From IMG/VR virus record IMGVR_UViG_3300020021_000179, positions 1 through 57,562 of that record: 57,562 bases of DNA; one strand, given 5' to 3'. How positions within the stretch are numbered: the stretch's first letter is position 1; each line of letters begins with the position of its first letter. The stretch is from a virus. The position numbers and the translations under genes are program-made. The notes below the pieces were generated by a model. It was not told the DNA's origin. It did no database searches and saw only the letters and a program-made list of their open reading frames with translations. Below, in pieces: positions 1 to 7,590 of this stretch.

Positions 1-300
1 GATCAGGTTGGGGCTCAGGTTTGGGATCAGGTTGGGGATCAGGTTGGGGCTCAGGTTCGGGATCAGGTTCGGGATCAGGTTTGGGCTCAGGTTGGGGATC
101 AGGTTTGGGCTCAGGTTGGGGCTCAGGTTTGGGATCAGGTTGGGGCTCAGGTTTGGGCTCAGGTTCGGGATCAGGTTGGGGCTCAGGTTTGGGCTCAGGT
201 TTGGGATCAGGTTGGGGCTCAGGTTGTGGCTCAGGTTGGGGATCAGGTTCGGGATCAGGTTCGGGATCAGGTTCGGGATCAGGTTTGGGATCAGGTTCGG
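1..300. repeat. 12-bp coding tandem array, left-end part (25 units)
   Basis: There are twenty-five uninterrupted 12-bp units of the form gMtcaggttNgg. The second base is A (14 units, Asp) or C (11 units, Ala). The last codon is ggg (9), tgg (8), cgg (7) or gtg (1). The bases coding Gln-Val never vary and there is no synonymous change. The array continues at the right end of the window. Confidence 0.97.
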
Positions 301-954
301 GAATATATAGATTTTTCTGGCAACGCTAATATTTGGGACTACGGATGGATTTCATTTTATGATTTCTTCCAATCTCTTGGATTAGTAAAATATCCTCAGT
401 TCAATCAGTACAAAGAGCTACTAAAATCTGGCATTTATGACATGATCCAACTCAAGGGATTTTGTATCGTATCAAATCTTCCGGATAAAATAAAACGTGA
501 CAATCAAAACAGACTTCATTGTGACAACGGGTCTGCCATTCATTTCAGAGATGGGTATGAATTATTCTTTTGGCACGGATCGGCTGTTCCGGCTATGTGG
601 ATTATGAACCCAGAGTCCATTACAGAAAAAGATATTAAATCCGAAACAAATGCAGAGAAGCGTCGTGTATTGCGTGAGATAATTGGTGCAGATAAATATT
701 ATGCAATTTTCGGTGGTGTAAGGGTTATTGATGAAGATAAAGACAACCAGGGTAACCAAATGCGCTTGCTGGAAACAAACCAGCCCGATGAACTAATTAA
801 AAAGAAGGTTCAGATACTAGAATGCGTTTGCCCAAGCACCGGAAGAATTTATAATATCTACCCGCCGGATCAGAAATCAAAGAATGTGTGGGGAGCGAAG
901 GCGTCGACTTTTGGGAAAAAACAAAAAGAGTTTAACCCGGCTTACGAATCATAA
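1..954 (+). CDS. DUF6745-type repeat protein, C-terminal part (gene continues from the right end)
   Basis: The reading frame is open from base 1, so the gene is cut by the window edge. Residues 1-100 are 25 copies of a four-residue unit, D/A-Q-V followed by G, W, R or V. After that comes a globular domain with [21 protein letters not shown] and later [19 protein letters not shown], typical of DUF6745 proteins, which often carry such QV repeats. The missing N-terminus is the partial ORF at 57185-57562, which stops in the same frame in the same array. The biochemical function of the family is unknown to me. No transmembrane segment is visible. Assignment to DUF6745 rests on the repeat and domain style; that the two ends form one gene is a strong inference. 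Confidence 0.85.
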   Translation, partial: DQVGAQVWDQVGDQVGAQVRDQVRDQVWAQVGDQVWAQVGAQVWDQVGAQVWAQVRDQVGAQVWAQVWDQVGAQVVAQVGDQVRDQVRDQVRDQVWDQVREYIDFSGNANIWDYGWISFYDFFQSLGLVKYPQFNQYKELLKSGIYDMIQLKGFCIVSNLPDKIKRDNQNRLHCDNGSAIHFRDGYELFFWHGSAVPAMWIMNPESITEKDIKSETNAEKRRVLREIIGADKYYAIFGGVRVIDEDKDNQGNQMRLLETNQPDELIKKKVQILECVCPSTGRIYNIYPPDQKSKNVWGAKASTFGKKQKEFNPAYES

Positions 955-980
955 TATACTCGAAATCAAAACGCATAACC

Positions 981-1277
981 ATGTTAATCAAAAAAAAGAC
1001 CGTAACCACAGAACAATTTGATGTCATCCTTCAGACGCCCGCTTACTTTAAGAAAAAGACGGCTGATATATTTTACGCCATCACGGAGGACAATATCATG
1101 TGCATCATTGGGGATTCTCATATAAGTACAAAAACCACAAAATCATATTTCTGGGATTCCGAGCTGAATGAGGCCATTTCACATGAGCAATCAACGGAAG
1201 CCGAATTCCTTGCGGCTTATGTTGCTGCCCGGGCGAAGACGGAATATTCATTACCTGAAACCATATCACATGCCTAG
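981..1277 (+). CDS. hypothetical protein
   Basis: This 98-residue soluble protein has no motif I recognise. It starts at an ATG after an A/T-rich leader, 26 bp behind the DUF6745 gene. Its stop overlaps the ATG of the next small ORF (atgcctag), the tight packing typical of this early block. Confidence 0.7.
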   Translation: MLIKKKTVTTEQFDVILQTPAYFKKKTADIFYAITEDNIMCIIGDSHISTKTTKSYFWDSELNEAISHEQSTEAEFLAAYVAARAKTEYSLPETISHA

Positions 1278-1503
1278 AATCGGAAATACCTACTATCCGG
1301 ACGACCCGTTGCCGAAGAAGGAATGGGAATCCTATATCGAAAACACCTTATTTGAAATCTTTAAATCTAAGCCCGATGATACAATATTTAAACACCACTC
1401 AGGGAACCATTTTAGGCCTGTTGATAGTCCTCACTTACACGATAGTGATGATGCTGATCGGGGCGTTCATCGGATACCAAATATGCAAGAAAGACAAAAT
1501 TAA
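1270..1503 (+). CDS. hypothetical protein, overlapping a small membrane ORF
   Basis: The chosen ATG at 1270 overlaps the stop of the upstream gene; a longer frame upstream lies wholly inside that gene. The first 35 residues look like ordinary protein (MPRIGNTYYPDDPLPKKEWE). The last third is His/Asp/Arg-rich and runs out of frame with a convincing transmembrane ORF at 1376-1510. The gene may really be shorter, a frameshift may exist, or two genes may overlap. No function can be assigned. Confidence 0.45.
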   Translation: MPRIGNTYYPDDPLPKKEWESYIENTLFEIFKSKPDDTIFKHHSGNHFRPVDSPHLHDSDDADRGVHRIPNMQERQN

Positions 1504-1510
1504 AATATAA
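1376..1510 (+). CDS. small single-pass membrane protein (44 aa)
   Basis: The ATG at 1376 opens a 44-residue ORF. Residues 11-36 form one strong hydrophobic span (TILGLLIVLTYTIVMMLIGA) followed by a Lys-rich tail (CKKDKIKI), a typical small inner-membrane protein. It overlaps the 1270-1503 ORF in another frame by 128 bp. The hydrophobic profile is more protein-like than the competing frame. The function is unknown. Confidence 0.5.
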   Translation: MIQYLNTTQGTILGLLIVLTYTIVMMLIGAFIGYQICKKDKIKI

Positions 1511-1514
1511 CACC

Positions 1515-1769
1515 ATGTCATTCCTCCCGGCCATCCTGATAGTTATCTGTTTCCTGTATATCTGGATTGACTTTGATAACCACAAGGAAGTAAAGAAGCC
1601 AGCGGAGCCGGAGGAAGACGACACCACAAAATTTTATCACACAGACCCATTAACCCATTTCAAACATGAGAAAGTTATTGATGTTATTGCTGACGATCAC
1701 GCTTGTATCGTGCGGGACATTAAGACCGGAATGCTACACGCAAAAGACAGTGAAACAGCAAGGCCCTAA
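1515..1769 (+). CDS. small membrane protein, candidate inner-membrane spanin (Rz-like)
   Basis: This 84-residue protein has an N-terminal transmembrane span at residues 3-19 (FLPAILIVICFLYIWI), then a charged linker and a small periplasm-sized domain. A second ORF beginning with a lipoprotein signal (1666-1785) is nested in its 3' end in another frame. A membrane protein with an embedded lipoprotein is the layout of Rz/Rz1 spanins, which fuse inner and outer membranes at lysis. No sequence similarity to Rz is claimed. The pair lies away from the endolysin at 51522, although on a circular map it is downstream of it. Confidence 0.5.
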   Translation: MSFLPAILIVICFLYIWIDFDNHKEVKKPAEPEEDDTTKFYHTDPLTHFKHEKVIDVIADDHACIVRDIKTGMLHAKDSETARP

Positions 1770-1785
1770 AAGAGTAAGTTTTTAA
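1666..1785 (+). CDS. nested small lipoprotein (39 aa), candidate Rz1-like spanin
   Basis: The ATG at 1666 opens a 39-residue ORF with a textbook lipoprotein signal: MRK, a Leu-rich core and the lipobox LVSC with the acylated Cys at residue 16, followed by a 23-residue tail. It overlaps the end of the 1515-1769 gene in a different frame for 104 bp and runs 16 bp past it. Outer-membrane spanin subunits are similarly tiny lipoproteins, but are often Pro-rich, which this is not. The signal is clear; the spanin role is inference. Confidence 0.5.
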   Translation: MRKLLMLLLTITLVSCGTLRPECYTQKTVKQQGPKRVSF

Positions 1786-1852
1786 TCAATAGTTAAGCAA
1801 TAGGATTAAGGTTTAACGGGTTGGCTTTTTATCCGACCTAATTTTTAAAATA

Positions 1853-2056
1853 ATGTTCAGCAAAAGAATAAAGGATCTACAGATTGGCGACGAATTTTAT
1901 TTTAGCGCGGTATGGCGAAAAGTAAAAAAGAAAGATGCAAAATTCTTATACTATTATACCGAACAAAAAAGAGATAAGTATAAGCCCTTTTTTGTAAACG
2001 AAGACACCATAATGGTAAACTCTCAAATGATTGTGGAAACTAAAAACGAAGAATAA
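1853..2056 (+). CDS. hypothetical small basic protein
   Basis: This 67-residue protein begins MFSKRIKDLQIGDEF and is rich in Lys and aromatic residues. It is probably soluble and cytoplasmic. It lies 26 bp upstream of the replication block. No family was recognised. Confidence 0.6.
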   Translation: MFSKRIKDLQIGDEFYFSAVWRKVKKKDAKFLYYYTEQKRDKYKPFFVNEDTIMVNSQMIVETKNEE

Positions 2057-2081
2057 TTACAAAAACTAAAACGACAATTTT

Positions 2082-2699
2082 ATGATTTTAGCAACGACAA
2101 ACGGAGTCGCGAAGGAGCTGATCCCTGCCGGGAACTATATCGCCCGGTGTTACCAGATGCTTGAAATAGGCACCGTGGAAGAAGCCTACCAGGGAGAAGC
2201 CAAGACTCAGAAGAAAGTCCGTATCGGATGGGAACTTCCTACGGAACTCCGGGTATTCAATACCGAAAAGGGAGAACAACCAATGGTTATCTCTCAGGAA
2301 TATACCCTTTCCATGCATGAGAAATCAAACTTGCGCAAGACGCTGGCTTCATGGAGGGGTAAGGATTTCACGGAAGGTGAAGCGAAGTCCTTCGATATCA
2401 CAAAACTTCTCGGAGCGGCTTGTATGCTCAATATCATCCACCGCCCGGGGAAGACAGATCCGTCAAAAATGTATCAGGCTATTTCCAGCATATCTGCTAT
2501 GCCGAAGGGCGTTACTGCCCCTAAAGCTATCAATAAGCCAGTTATACTTTCCTATGACGGGTGGGATGAAGAATTATTTAATATTCTTCCCGATTTCATC
2601 CGGGATAAAATGAAGGGATCGCAGGAGTATAAACAAATGCAGCATCCGGAATCGGTACAGATGCATCAGGAATTAATTGATGATGGACTTCCTTTCTGA
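2082..2699 (+). CDS. putative phage single-stranded DNA-binding / replication protein
   Basis: This 205-residue protein has the pattern of a family I recall from Bacteroidota prophage replication loci. The N-terminus is IPAGNYIARCYQM, a central stretch reads HEKSNLRKTLASWRGK, then comes FDITKLLGAACMLNIIH. The acidic C-terminus ends DDGLPF, a short acidic tail like those of SSB proteins. A beta-rich, OB-like core is plausible, so a single-stranded-DNA-coating role is inferred, supported by the neighbouring recombination and initiation genes. Its TGA shares one base with the ATG of the next gene, suggesting translational coupling. Confidence 0.6.
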   Translation: MILATTNGVAKELIPAGNYIARCYQMLEIGTVEEAYQGEAKTQKKVRIGWELPTELRVFNTEKGEQPMVISQEYTLSMHEKSNLRKTLASWRGKDFTEGEAKSFDITKLLGAACMLNIIHRPGKTDPSKMYQAISSISAMPKGVTAPKAINKPVILSYDGWDEELFNILPDFIRDKMKGSQEYKQMQHPESVQMHQELIDDGLPF

Positions 2700-2968
2700 T
2701 GATCATAGCAACGAGTGATATCATTGATTTAACGCCACTGGTTCCAAACAGTACCTGGAACTACATAGAATCGCTTTTAGAAACATCGGTTTTGGATGAA
2801 CGGCAAAGAAAATACTTTATGATGGATATTGAAGATATAGACGAAGCCGGTGCAGAGAAGGCGATTCTTTACCTACTTACCAATCAGCAGAACCCGGTAA
2901 CAGAGCGCGGAGCATATAAGGCAACAGAATTATCGAAATTTTTAAAAAAGAAATGCCATGAGGACTAA
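2699..2968 (+). CDS. hypothetical protein in replication block
   Basis: This 89-residue acidic protein ends with a Lys-rich segment (LSKFLKKKCHED). It is coupled to both neighbours: its ATG overlaps the previous stop by one base and its end overlaps the next start by 11 bases. It is probably an accessory factor of the upstream putative SSB. No family was recognised. Confidence 0.65.
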   Translation: MIIATSDIIDLTPLVPNSTWNYIESLLETSVLDERQRKYFMMDIEDIDEAGAEKAILYLLTNQQNPVTERGAYKATELSKFLKKKCHED

Positions 2969-3362
2969 TGGACAGATCATGTCGGAGTTAACGGAGATTA
3001 ACAACTTTCTCATGAAAGGTATTCCAAGTGCTGATATATCTCAGATGCTTCAGACATTAAGCGCCCTGGTAACCTATCTAGCAAGCACTGCTGCCCTTAT
3101 CAATGAGGCGTCCGCTCTTTACCAGTATACGAAGATGGTAGCCTACAACAGCATTAAAAACACTGTAGACGCATCCGGGAAAACAAAGCCCGCATCCCTG
3201 ATCCGGGAATATGTCAACGCCAGGTGTTGGGATGAGGGTTCAACGTATGAATTTTCAACAAGGGTAAACGCGGCGGTAACGCATACGATAGAAGCGGTCA
3301 GGACGAGTATTTCGGCAGAGAAAAGTTTAAACCAGGCTATGGGCTATAGTCAGACACGATAA
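2958..3362 (+). CDS. hypothetical helical protein
   Basis: This 134-residue protein is predominantly helical, with a Leu/Ala-rich middle and no signal peptide. It overlaps the upstream gene by 11 bp, so the two are probably translated together. Its position in the recombination and replication block suggests a DNA-metabolism accessory role, but nothing specific is visible. Confidence 0.65.
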   Translation: MRTNGQIMSELTEINNFLMKGIPSADISQMLQTLSALVTYLASTAALINEASALYQYTKMVAYNSIKNTVDASGKTKPASLIREYVNARCWDEGSTYEFSTRVNAAVTHTIEAVRTSISAEKSLNQAMGYSQTR

Positions 3363-3386
3363 AATGGTAGAATCAAAATAAAAAAC

Positions 3387-3623
3387 ATGAAAGTAGGAAG
3401 GCCGTCATTGCCGGGTACTTCGGAGAGACTGGAATTCATATCCGCCAATCAGGGACTTTCTGTCAGGGAAATGAGCGTAGAGCTTCAGATCAGTGAACCT
3501 CGGGTATGGAATCTGATCAAACGGTATAAATTAAATCATGGTGGACATAGGAAGTTATCTAAAATCCTTCCCCCTCAAATCAAATATTTCAATATCTATT
3601 CACGCGCTAATTGGTTAATCTAA
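3387..3623 (+). CDS. small helix-turn-helix DNA-binding protein
   Basis: This 78-residue protein begins MKVGRPSLPGTSERLEF, an AT-hook-like GRP start. An HTH-type segment follows (GLSVREMSVELQISEPRVWN, about residues 25-44). The C-terminus is basic. It could be a regulator or a nucleoid-type protein. It ends one base before the HNH gene. Confidence 0.6.
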   Translation: MKVGRPSLPGTSERLEFISANQGLSVREMSVELQISEPRVWNLIKRYKLNHGGHRKLSKILPPQIKYFNIYSRANWLI

Positions 3624-3624
3624 A

Positions 3625-4053
3625 ATGGGACTGGCAGAAATAAGGGCTATTAAAAAAATGGACGGTTTATATAACGGCGAAGTGGCTACGGCAAAGGTTG
3701 TGGCTTCACTTCTGCCTAAAGTAAAAAAACCTATTGCCAAACAATCAGCCAAGGCTAAGGCAAAAATAGTTGAGGATAAGGAAGTTTTTAATCAGGATAA
3801 AATATTCTATGCTGAGATATGGGCTGCTTCTCCGCATAAATGCGAAGCTTGCAAGGCCAATTTAGGGAAGGAACCGTTAACAACCTTTTTTCATCATGCA
3901 CTTCCTAAATCATTATATCCTGCCTTCAGGCATACTTATGAAAACATAATAATTCTTTGCCCGGCTTGCCATAATCAGACGGAAAATAATTTAGAAAAAA
4001 TTCCTTACGTTAAAAAACGTGTCTATCAGATCAAGAAACAACTTTTAGATTAA
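3625..4053 (+). CDS. HNH-type (NinG-like) nuclease
   Basis: This 142-residue protein has a Lys/Ala-rich N-terminal linker (about residues 32-50). A zinc/HNH module follows: CEAC at 73-76, FHHALPK at 89-95 and ENIIILCPACHNQ at 106-118, matching the Cys2...HH...N...CxxCH layout of HNH/NinG-type nucleases. Lambda NinG-like proteins act in phage recombination. Here the gene sits between an HTH gene and ParB-like proteins, consistent with a recombination or junction-processing role. Catalysis is inferred from the motif only. Confidence 0.7.
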   Translation: MGLAEIRAIKKMDGLYNGEVATAKVVASLLPKVKKPIAKQSAKAKAKIVEDKEVFNQDKIFYAEIWAASPHKCEACKANLGKEPLTTFFHHALPKSLYPAFRHTYENIIILCPACHNQTENNLEKIPYVKKRVYQIKKQLLD

Positions 4054-4057
4054 TAAT

Positions 4058-4639
4058 ATGGAAAACCAATCGTTAGTTCTACGCGATAAAATCAAAAATG
4101 AATTATTGCAAATCAAAACCGTAGAGGAAGGGGTTACGCATCTCAATAGGTTAAATACAATTGAGGTCTGGGTCAAATCAGAAAAGAAGGATGCAGAGCT
4201 TCAAAATATTATTGCTGAACAGAAACTCCGGACACAACGGATATTGGGCAATCTTCTGAAAGAAACCGAATTAGATAAAGGAGGTAGACCTATAACCGGT
4301 AACCTACAGGAACCGGTTAATCCGACTCTTTCTAAAATCGGCATTAATAAAAAGCAATCTTCCACATTCCAGCAAATAGCTTCCATTCCGGAAGATGATT
4401 TTGAAGAATTTATTGCCGAGAAAAAAGAAGCTGTAAATAATGCCGTTGCCGAATTGACCACGACCGGAGCCGTTCGGCTTGCCAAATCCATAAAGCAACA
4501 ACGCGAGGATCTCCATGTCGTAACGGGGATTAATGAACGGCTGAGTATTGAAAAGGAGCTGAAAGAACTTGCCAATTCCATCAATTTAAAATACACCAAA
4601 GACCAAAGAATTTTATTCGTTCGTTTCATTAAAATTTAA
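4058..4639 (+). CDS. ParB-module-associated protein of unknown function
   Basis: This 193-residue protein has a charged helical N-terminus and a core with LSKIGINKKQSSTFQQIASI (about residues 90-109), a helix-turn-helix-like pattern common in phage proteins encoded beside ParB-type or methyltransferase genes. It precedes the ParB-like gene by 16 bp and probably shares its transcript. A DNA-binding role is inferred. Confidence 0.6.
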   Translation: MENQSLVLRDKIKNELLQIKTVEEGVTHLNRLNTIEVWVKSEKKDAELQNIIAEQKLRTQRILGNLLKETELDKGGRPITGNLQEPVNPTLSKIGINKKQSSTFQQIASIPEDDFEEFIAEKKEAVNNAVAELTTTGAVRLAKSIKQQREDLHVVTGINERLSIEKELKELANSINLKYTKDQRILFVRFIKI

Positions 4640-4655
4640 AATAAAAACAACAGTT

Positions 4656-5513
4656 ATGAATCCAAGCACAATGACCGCCCCGTCTAACGGGCATGCAAAA
4701 AAAGTCAATATCGAATTTCCGGTGCCCACAAAAAAGGGTAAGGATACCAAGGGGGATATTGTATTCCAGGTTTTCAAGACTTTTAATTATGACATGTTCA
4801 ATATCATGTCCAGTAACCGAAACATCAACCTAAACCATGTGAGCCGGCTGGTTGATTCCTTCAAGCAAAAACATCTGGTTTCTCCCATTATTGTAAATGA
4901 AAAATTTGAAGTGATTGACGGCCAGAATCGTCTTGAGGCCAGTATTCAAACAGGGATGCCGATTCTTTACATCGTTGTTCCGGGTTACACCATTGATGAG
5001 GTTGTAAAATATAATGTCAACCAAAAGAACTGGCTTAAAATGGACTATCTCCATTCTTTTTGCGCTCAGGGAAAAAGGAATTACTTGGAGTTCAAGGAAT
5101 TTATGGACCACTTCCCCGATTTCCAGATCAAGGCTGCGGAAAGGATTATTGGCCTTCGGAGTGGAGCGAGTGCGAATCGTAAGGTTATTAACGGTAAGGA
5201 AGTTCAGATGAAGGATTTTGAAAATGGTAAACTGGTAATACCGAATATTACCAAATCATATATCATCGCCCGCAGGATTATGGACTTCAAACCATTCTTC
5301 GCAAATTTCAATACACCCACGTTCATTTCAACGCTCGTCCCGCTCCTTTATAAAAGCAAGGTTTATGATCATAAGGAAATGCTTCATAAACTCAACAATT
5401 GCCCTATACGGCTTACGGACTGCGTGAACGTGGCCGCTTACCGGATGCTCCTGGAAGATATTTATAACTACAAAAGACAAAAGGATAATAAGGTATCCTT
5501 CAAATACGAATAA
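4656..5513 (+). CDS. ParB N-terminal-like domain protein
   Basis: This 285-residue protein has the ParB/sulfiredoxin-type domain near residues 35-110: NINLNHVSRLVDSF, then a P-I-I-V strand, and DGQNRLEA at about 88-95, which corresponds to the G-x-x-R box (here G-Q-N-R). Such proteins bind DNA and CTP in partitioning, or act in phages as regulators or nucleases. No ParA is present in the window, so plasmid-type partition is unproven. The second half has no recognised domain. It opens the replication-initiation cluster. Confidence 0.75.
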   Translation: MNPSTMTAPSNGHAKKVNIEFPVPTKKGKDTKGDIVFQVFKTFNYDMFNIMSSNRNINLNHVSRLVDSFKQKHLVSPIIVNEKFEVIDGQNRLEASIQTGMPILYIVVPGYTIDEVVKYNVNQKNWLKMDYLHSFCAQGKRNYLEFKEFMDHFPDFQIKAAERIIGLRSGASANRKVINGKEVQMKDFENGKLVIPNITKSYIIARRIMDFKPFFANFNTPTFISTLVPLLYKSKVYDHKEMLHKLNNCPIRLTDCVNVAAYRMLLEDIYNYKRQKDNKVSFKYE

Positions 5514-5577
5514 TTTTTGTTTTTAATCCGTCCATTATTTTTTATCCGCACCTTATAAATGTGAAAGCGATATCCGA

Positions 5578-6297
5578 ATGGCCAAAGATCCAGCGTTTTT
5601 GTTTTACCCGGGAGATTATTTGAGAGATACACAATGTTTAAGCGAGCATGTTCAGGTTGCTTACGACCGTATCATATGTGAACATATGAGGAACATATGT
5701 ATAAGACAGGACCAGCTCAATTTCTTCACAAAACGATTCACCGAGGAGCAAAAAAACGAATTGATGATGGTGCTGGAAAAAAAAGATGATGGATTTTGTA
5801 TTCCCTGGGTCGCTGAAAGTATCTGTAAACGAAGGGATTATAGCCAGTCGAGGCGTGAAAACAGGGCAGGTAAACACAAGGATCATATGATTGACATATC
5901 TGAAACATATGATTCACATATGGAAAATGCAATTGTAAATGAAGATAAAGATGTAATTAATATAAATGTACCGTTCGAAGATTTTTGGAATGCTTACGAA
6001 AAAAAGGTTGGTGATCAGACTAAGATCGAAAAGAAGTGGAATGCGCTAAAAGACGGGGACAGGTTGCTCATTATGGCTCACCTGCCCAAATACAAACTAT
6101 CCGAACCTCAAAAAAAATTCCGCAAAAATCCGGAAACCTATCTAAACAACAAATCCTGGCTTGACGAAATAATTTCAAACAATGGAACAAATCAGCGAAT
6201 TATTACCGGAAGTAGCAAAACAGCAGGAACTAATGAAGTCCTTGAACGACTTGCCGAAAAACTTGCTGCCAGAGGAAAAACAGATTTTAACTGTTAA
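5578..6297 (+). CDS. phage replication initiator-like protein (DUF1376-type)
   Basis: This 239-residue protein opens with AFLFYPGDYLRDTQCLSE, the signature of DUF1376-type phage proteins, which are winged-helix replication or primosome components. After a charged linker the C-terminal half contains FEDFWNAYEKKVGDQTKIEKKW, a pattern common in phage replication proteins of the lambda O/DnaD type. It probably recruits host replication factors at the origin, since the window shows no polymerase or helicase. The 3' end overlaps the next gene by 116 bp in another frame. Confidence 0.75.
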   Translation: MAKDPAFLFYPGDYLRDTQCLSEHVQVAYDRIICEHMRNICIRQDQLNFFTKRFTEEQKNELMMVLEKKDDGFCIPWVAESICKRRDYSQSRRENRAGKHKDHMIDISETYDSHMENAIVNEDKDVININVPFEDFWNAYEKKVGDQTKIEKKWNALKDGDRLLIMAHLPKYKLSEPQKKFRKNPETYLNNKSWLDEIISNNGTNQRIITGSSKTAGTNEVLERLAEKLAARGKTDFNC

Positions 6298-6991
6298 GTA
6301 CCAATCCAAATCTTTTGGATCCATGGATACTGATGAGATTGATCTGTGGACGGATTCGGTTATTTTAAAAATCCAGGCTATAACCGGATGGATTATTCCG
6401 GAAAAAAATGTCCTTCTCATCTTCACCGATCAGCTCAAAAAGAAGATAGTAGAATCATATTCAACTGTTAATGTGGATGAAATCGAATACGCATTCAGGC
6501 AATACGGTACGGTTGTAAAAGATTGGGGGAAACAAATGAACCTGTCCCTGATTGACGAAGTAATGATCCCTTACCTGGCTAAACGTTTCGAAATCAGCCG
6601 GATTGAAGAACAGCAAAAAAACAAACTATTGAATAATTCAGAACCAGAAATAACAGATGATCAGCTTTGGGATATAACAGAACTGGCCGTGAAAAAAGGA
6701 GGTTATCCGGTTGATCTGATCCCGCCGGGTCTTTATGACTGGATGGATGTAAATGGGAACATCCTTACCAATAAGGAAGAAAAACATAAATACATGGAAC
6801 GGGCTATCCTTTACCGGCATAGTAAAATAGTGGCTGATTATGAGCGCAATACAACAGACCGATGTTCCCGGACTGCTATGGTTGAGTTTGGCAAGATGCG
6901 TGAGGAAGGCAAATACTCCGGGCCTGAACTGGAAATACTAAAGCAGCTGGCAAAAAATATGGTTGTATTCGATTTAATGATGGCAAGATGA
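6182..6991 (+). CDS. replication-block protein of unknown function
   Basis: This 269-residue protein follows the initiator-like gene and resembles proteins I recall at that place in Bacteroidota prophages. Motifs include LWTDSVILKIQAITGW and ERAILYRHSKIVADY. The first 39 residues overlap the initiator gene out of frame. An internal ATG at 6323 (MDTDEIDLW) would almost avoid the overlap, but the residues before it look like real protein. It may be a loader or primosome accessory protein. Its stop shares bases with the next ATG. Confidence 0.7.
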   Translation: MEQISELLPEVAKQQELMKSLNDLPKNLLPEEKQILTVKYQSKSFGSMDTDEIDLWTDSVILKIQAITGWIIPEKNVLLIFTDQLKKKIVESYSTVNVDEIEYAFRQYGTVVKDWGKQMNLSLIDEVMIPYLAKRFEISRIEEQQKNKLLNNSEPEITDDQLWDITELAVKKGGYPVDLIPPGLYDWMDVNGNILTNKEEKHKYMERAILYRHSKIVADYERNTTDRCSRTAMVEFGKMREEGKYSGPELEILKQLAKNMVVFDLMMAR

Positions 6992-7332
6992 TTACAGCAG
7001 GCGAAACATATATGGAATTAACAGCTTCTGACATAACAAAAGACGCGCTTATCATCCTGCAATCCAGGAACTGCAAAGCGTGGCGACAAAATAACTTAAC
7101 TGTAAGGCACAGGAAGGGCATTGTGAAAAAGGGAGTTAGCGATATTCTTTTTTTCAATAAATCAACGGGACTTTTCGGCGCATGCGAGGTGAAAAAATTA
7201 GGAGATGTATTAAGCGATGATCAGATTATTTTTCTTTCTGAAGTACATGCATCCGGAGCCATTGCCATTATAGCGACTCAATTCAGAGACAAGACAGAGT
7301 TAATTCCTTTTACAGAATATTATAAAGACTAA
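6988..7332 (+). CDS. VRR-NUC domain nuclease
   Basis: This 114-residue protein has the VRR-NUC restriction-fold pattern: GVSDILFF (49-56) with Asp52, CEVKK (66-70) with Glu67 and Lys69, then DDQIIFL (77-83). These supply the D...ExK metal site. Stand-alone phage VRR-NUC proteins are thought to cut Holliday junctions or branched DNA. ATGA coupling to the previous gene supports a start at 6988, although ATG 7012 (MELTASD) is equally protein-like. It closes the replication and recombination block. Confidence 0.85.
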   Translation: MITAGETYMELTASDITKDALIILQSRNCKAWRQNNLTVRHRKGIVKKGVSDILFFNKSTGLFGACEVKKLGDVLSDDQIIFLSEVHASGAIAIIATQFRDKTELIPFTEYYKD

Positions 7333-7389
7333 TTCCCTATTCACCCATGCACAAGATAAAACCATGATCCGTCAGATAAAATATGATTT

Positions 7390-7590
7390 ATGAAAGTGAT
7401 TAAAAAAATTCCATCATTATCCCAAGGTGATATTTCAAGATTTTGGAGTTACGTTAATGTATGCTCAGACATGAATAAATGTTGGGAATGGAATAAGACT
7501 TTAAACCCCGGTGGATATGCACAAATGGGCAAACGGTGTTTCCGTAGTGGTGACGACAATGAACGAGCTGTAAAAATAGTATGGAACTAA
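7390..7590 (+). pseudogene. truncated HNH homing-endonuclease-like remnant
   Basis: The 66-residue ORF matches only the N-terminal recognition part of HNH homing-type endonucleases: DISRFWSYVNV, then CWEWNKTLNPGGYAQM. The His-Asn-His catalytic half that should follow is absent. The ORF runs straight into the methyltransferase gene, whose ATG at 7581 lies within its last codons. I read it as the decayed remnant of a mobile nuclease beside the methyltransferase. Alternatively it is a small independent protein. Confidence 0.6.

Noticed and set aside
21-329. GSGSG-type ORFs in other frames of the 12-bp array
   Set aside because: A tandem repeat with a unit divisible by three keeps all frames open; only frame 1 joins the DUF6745 domain.
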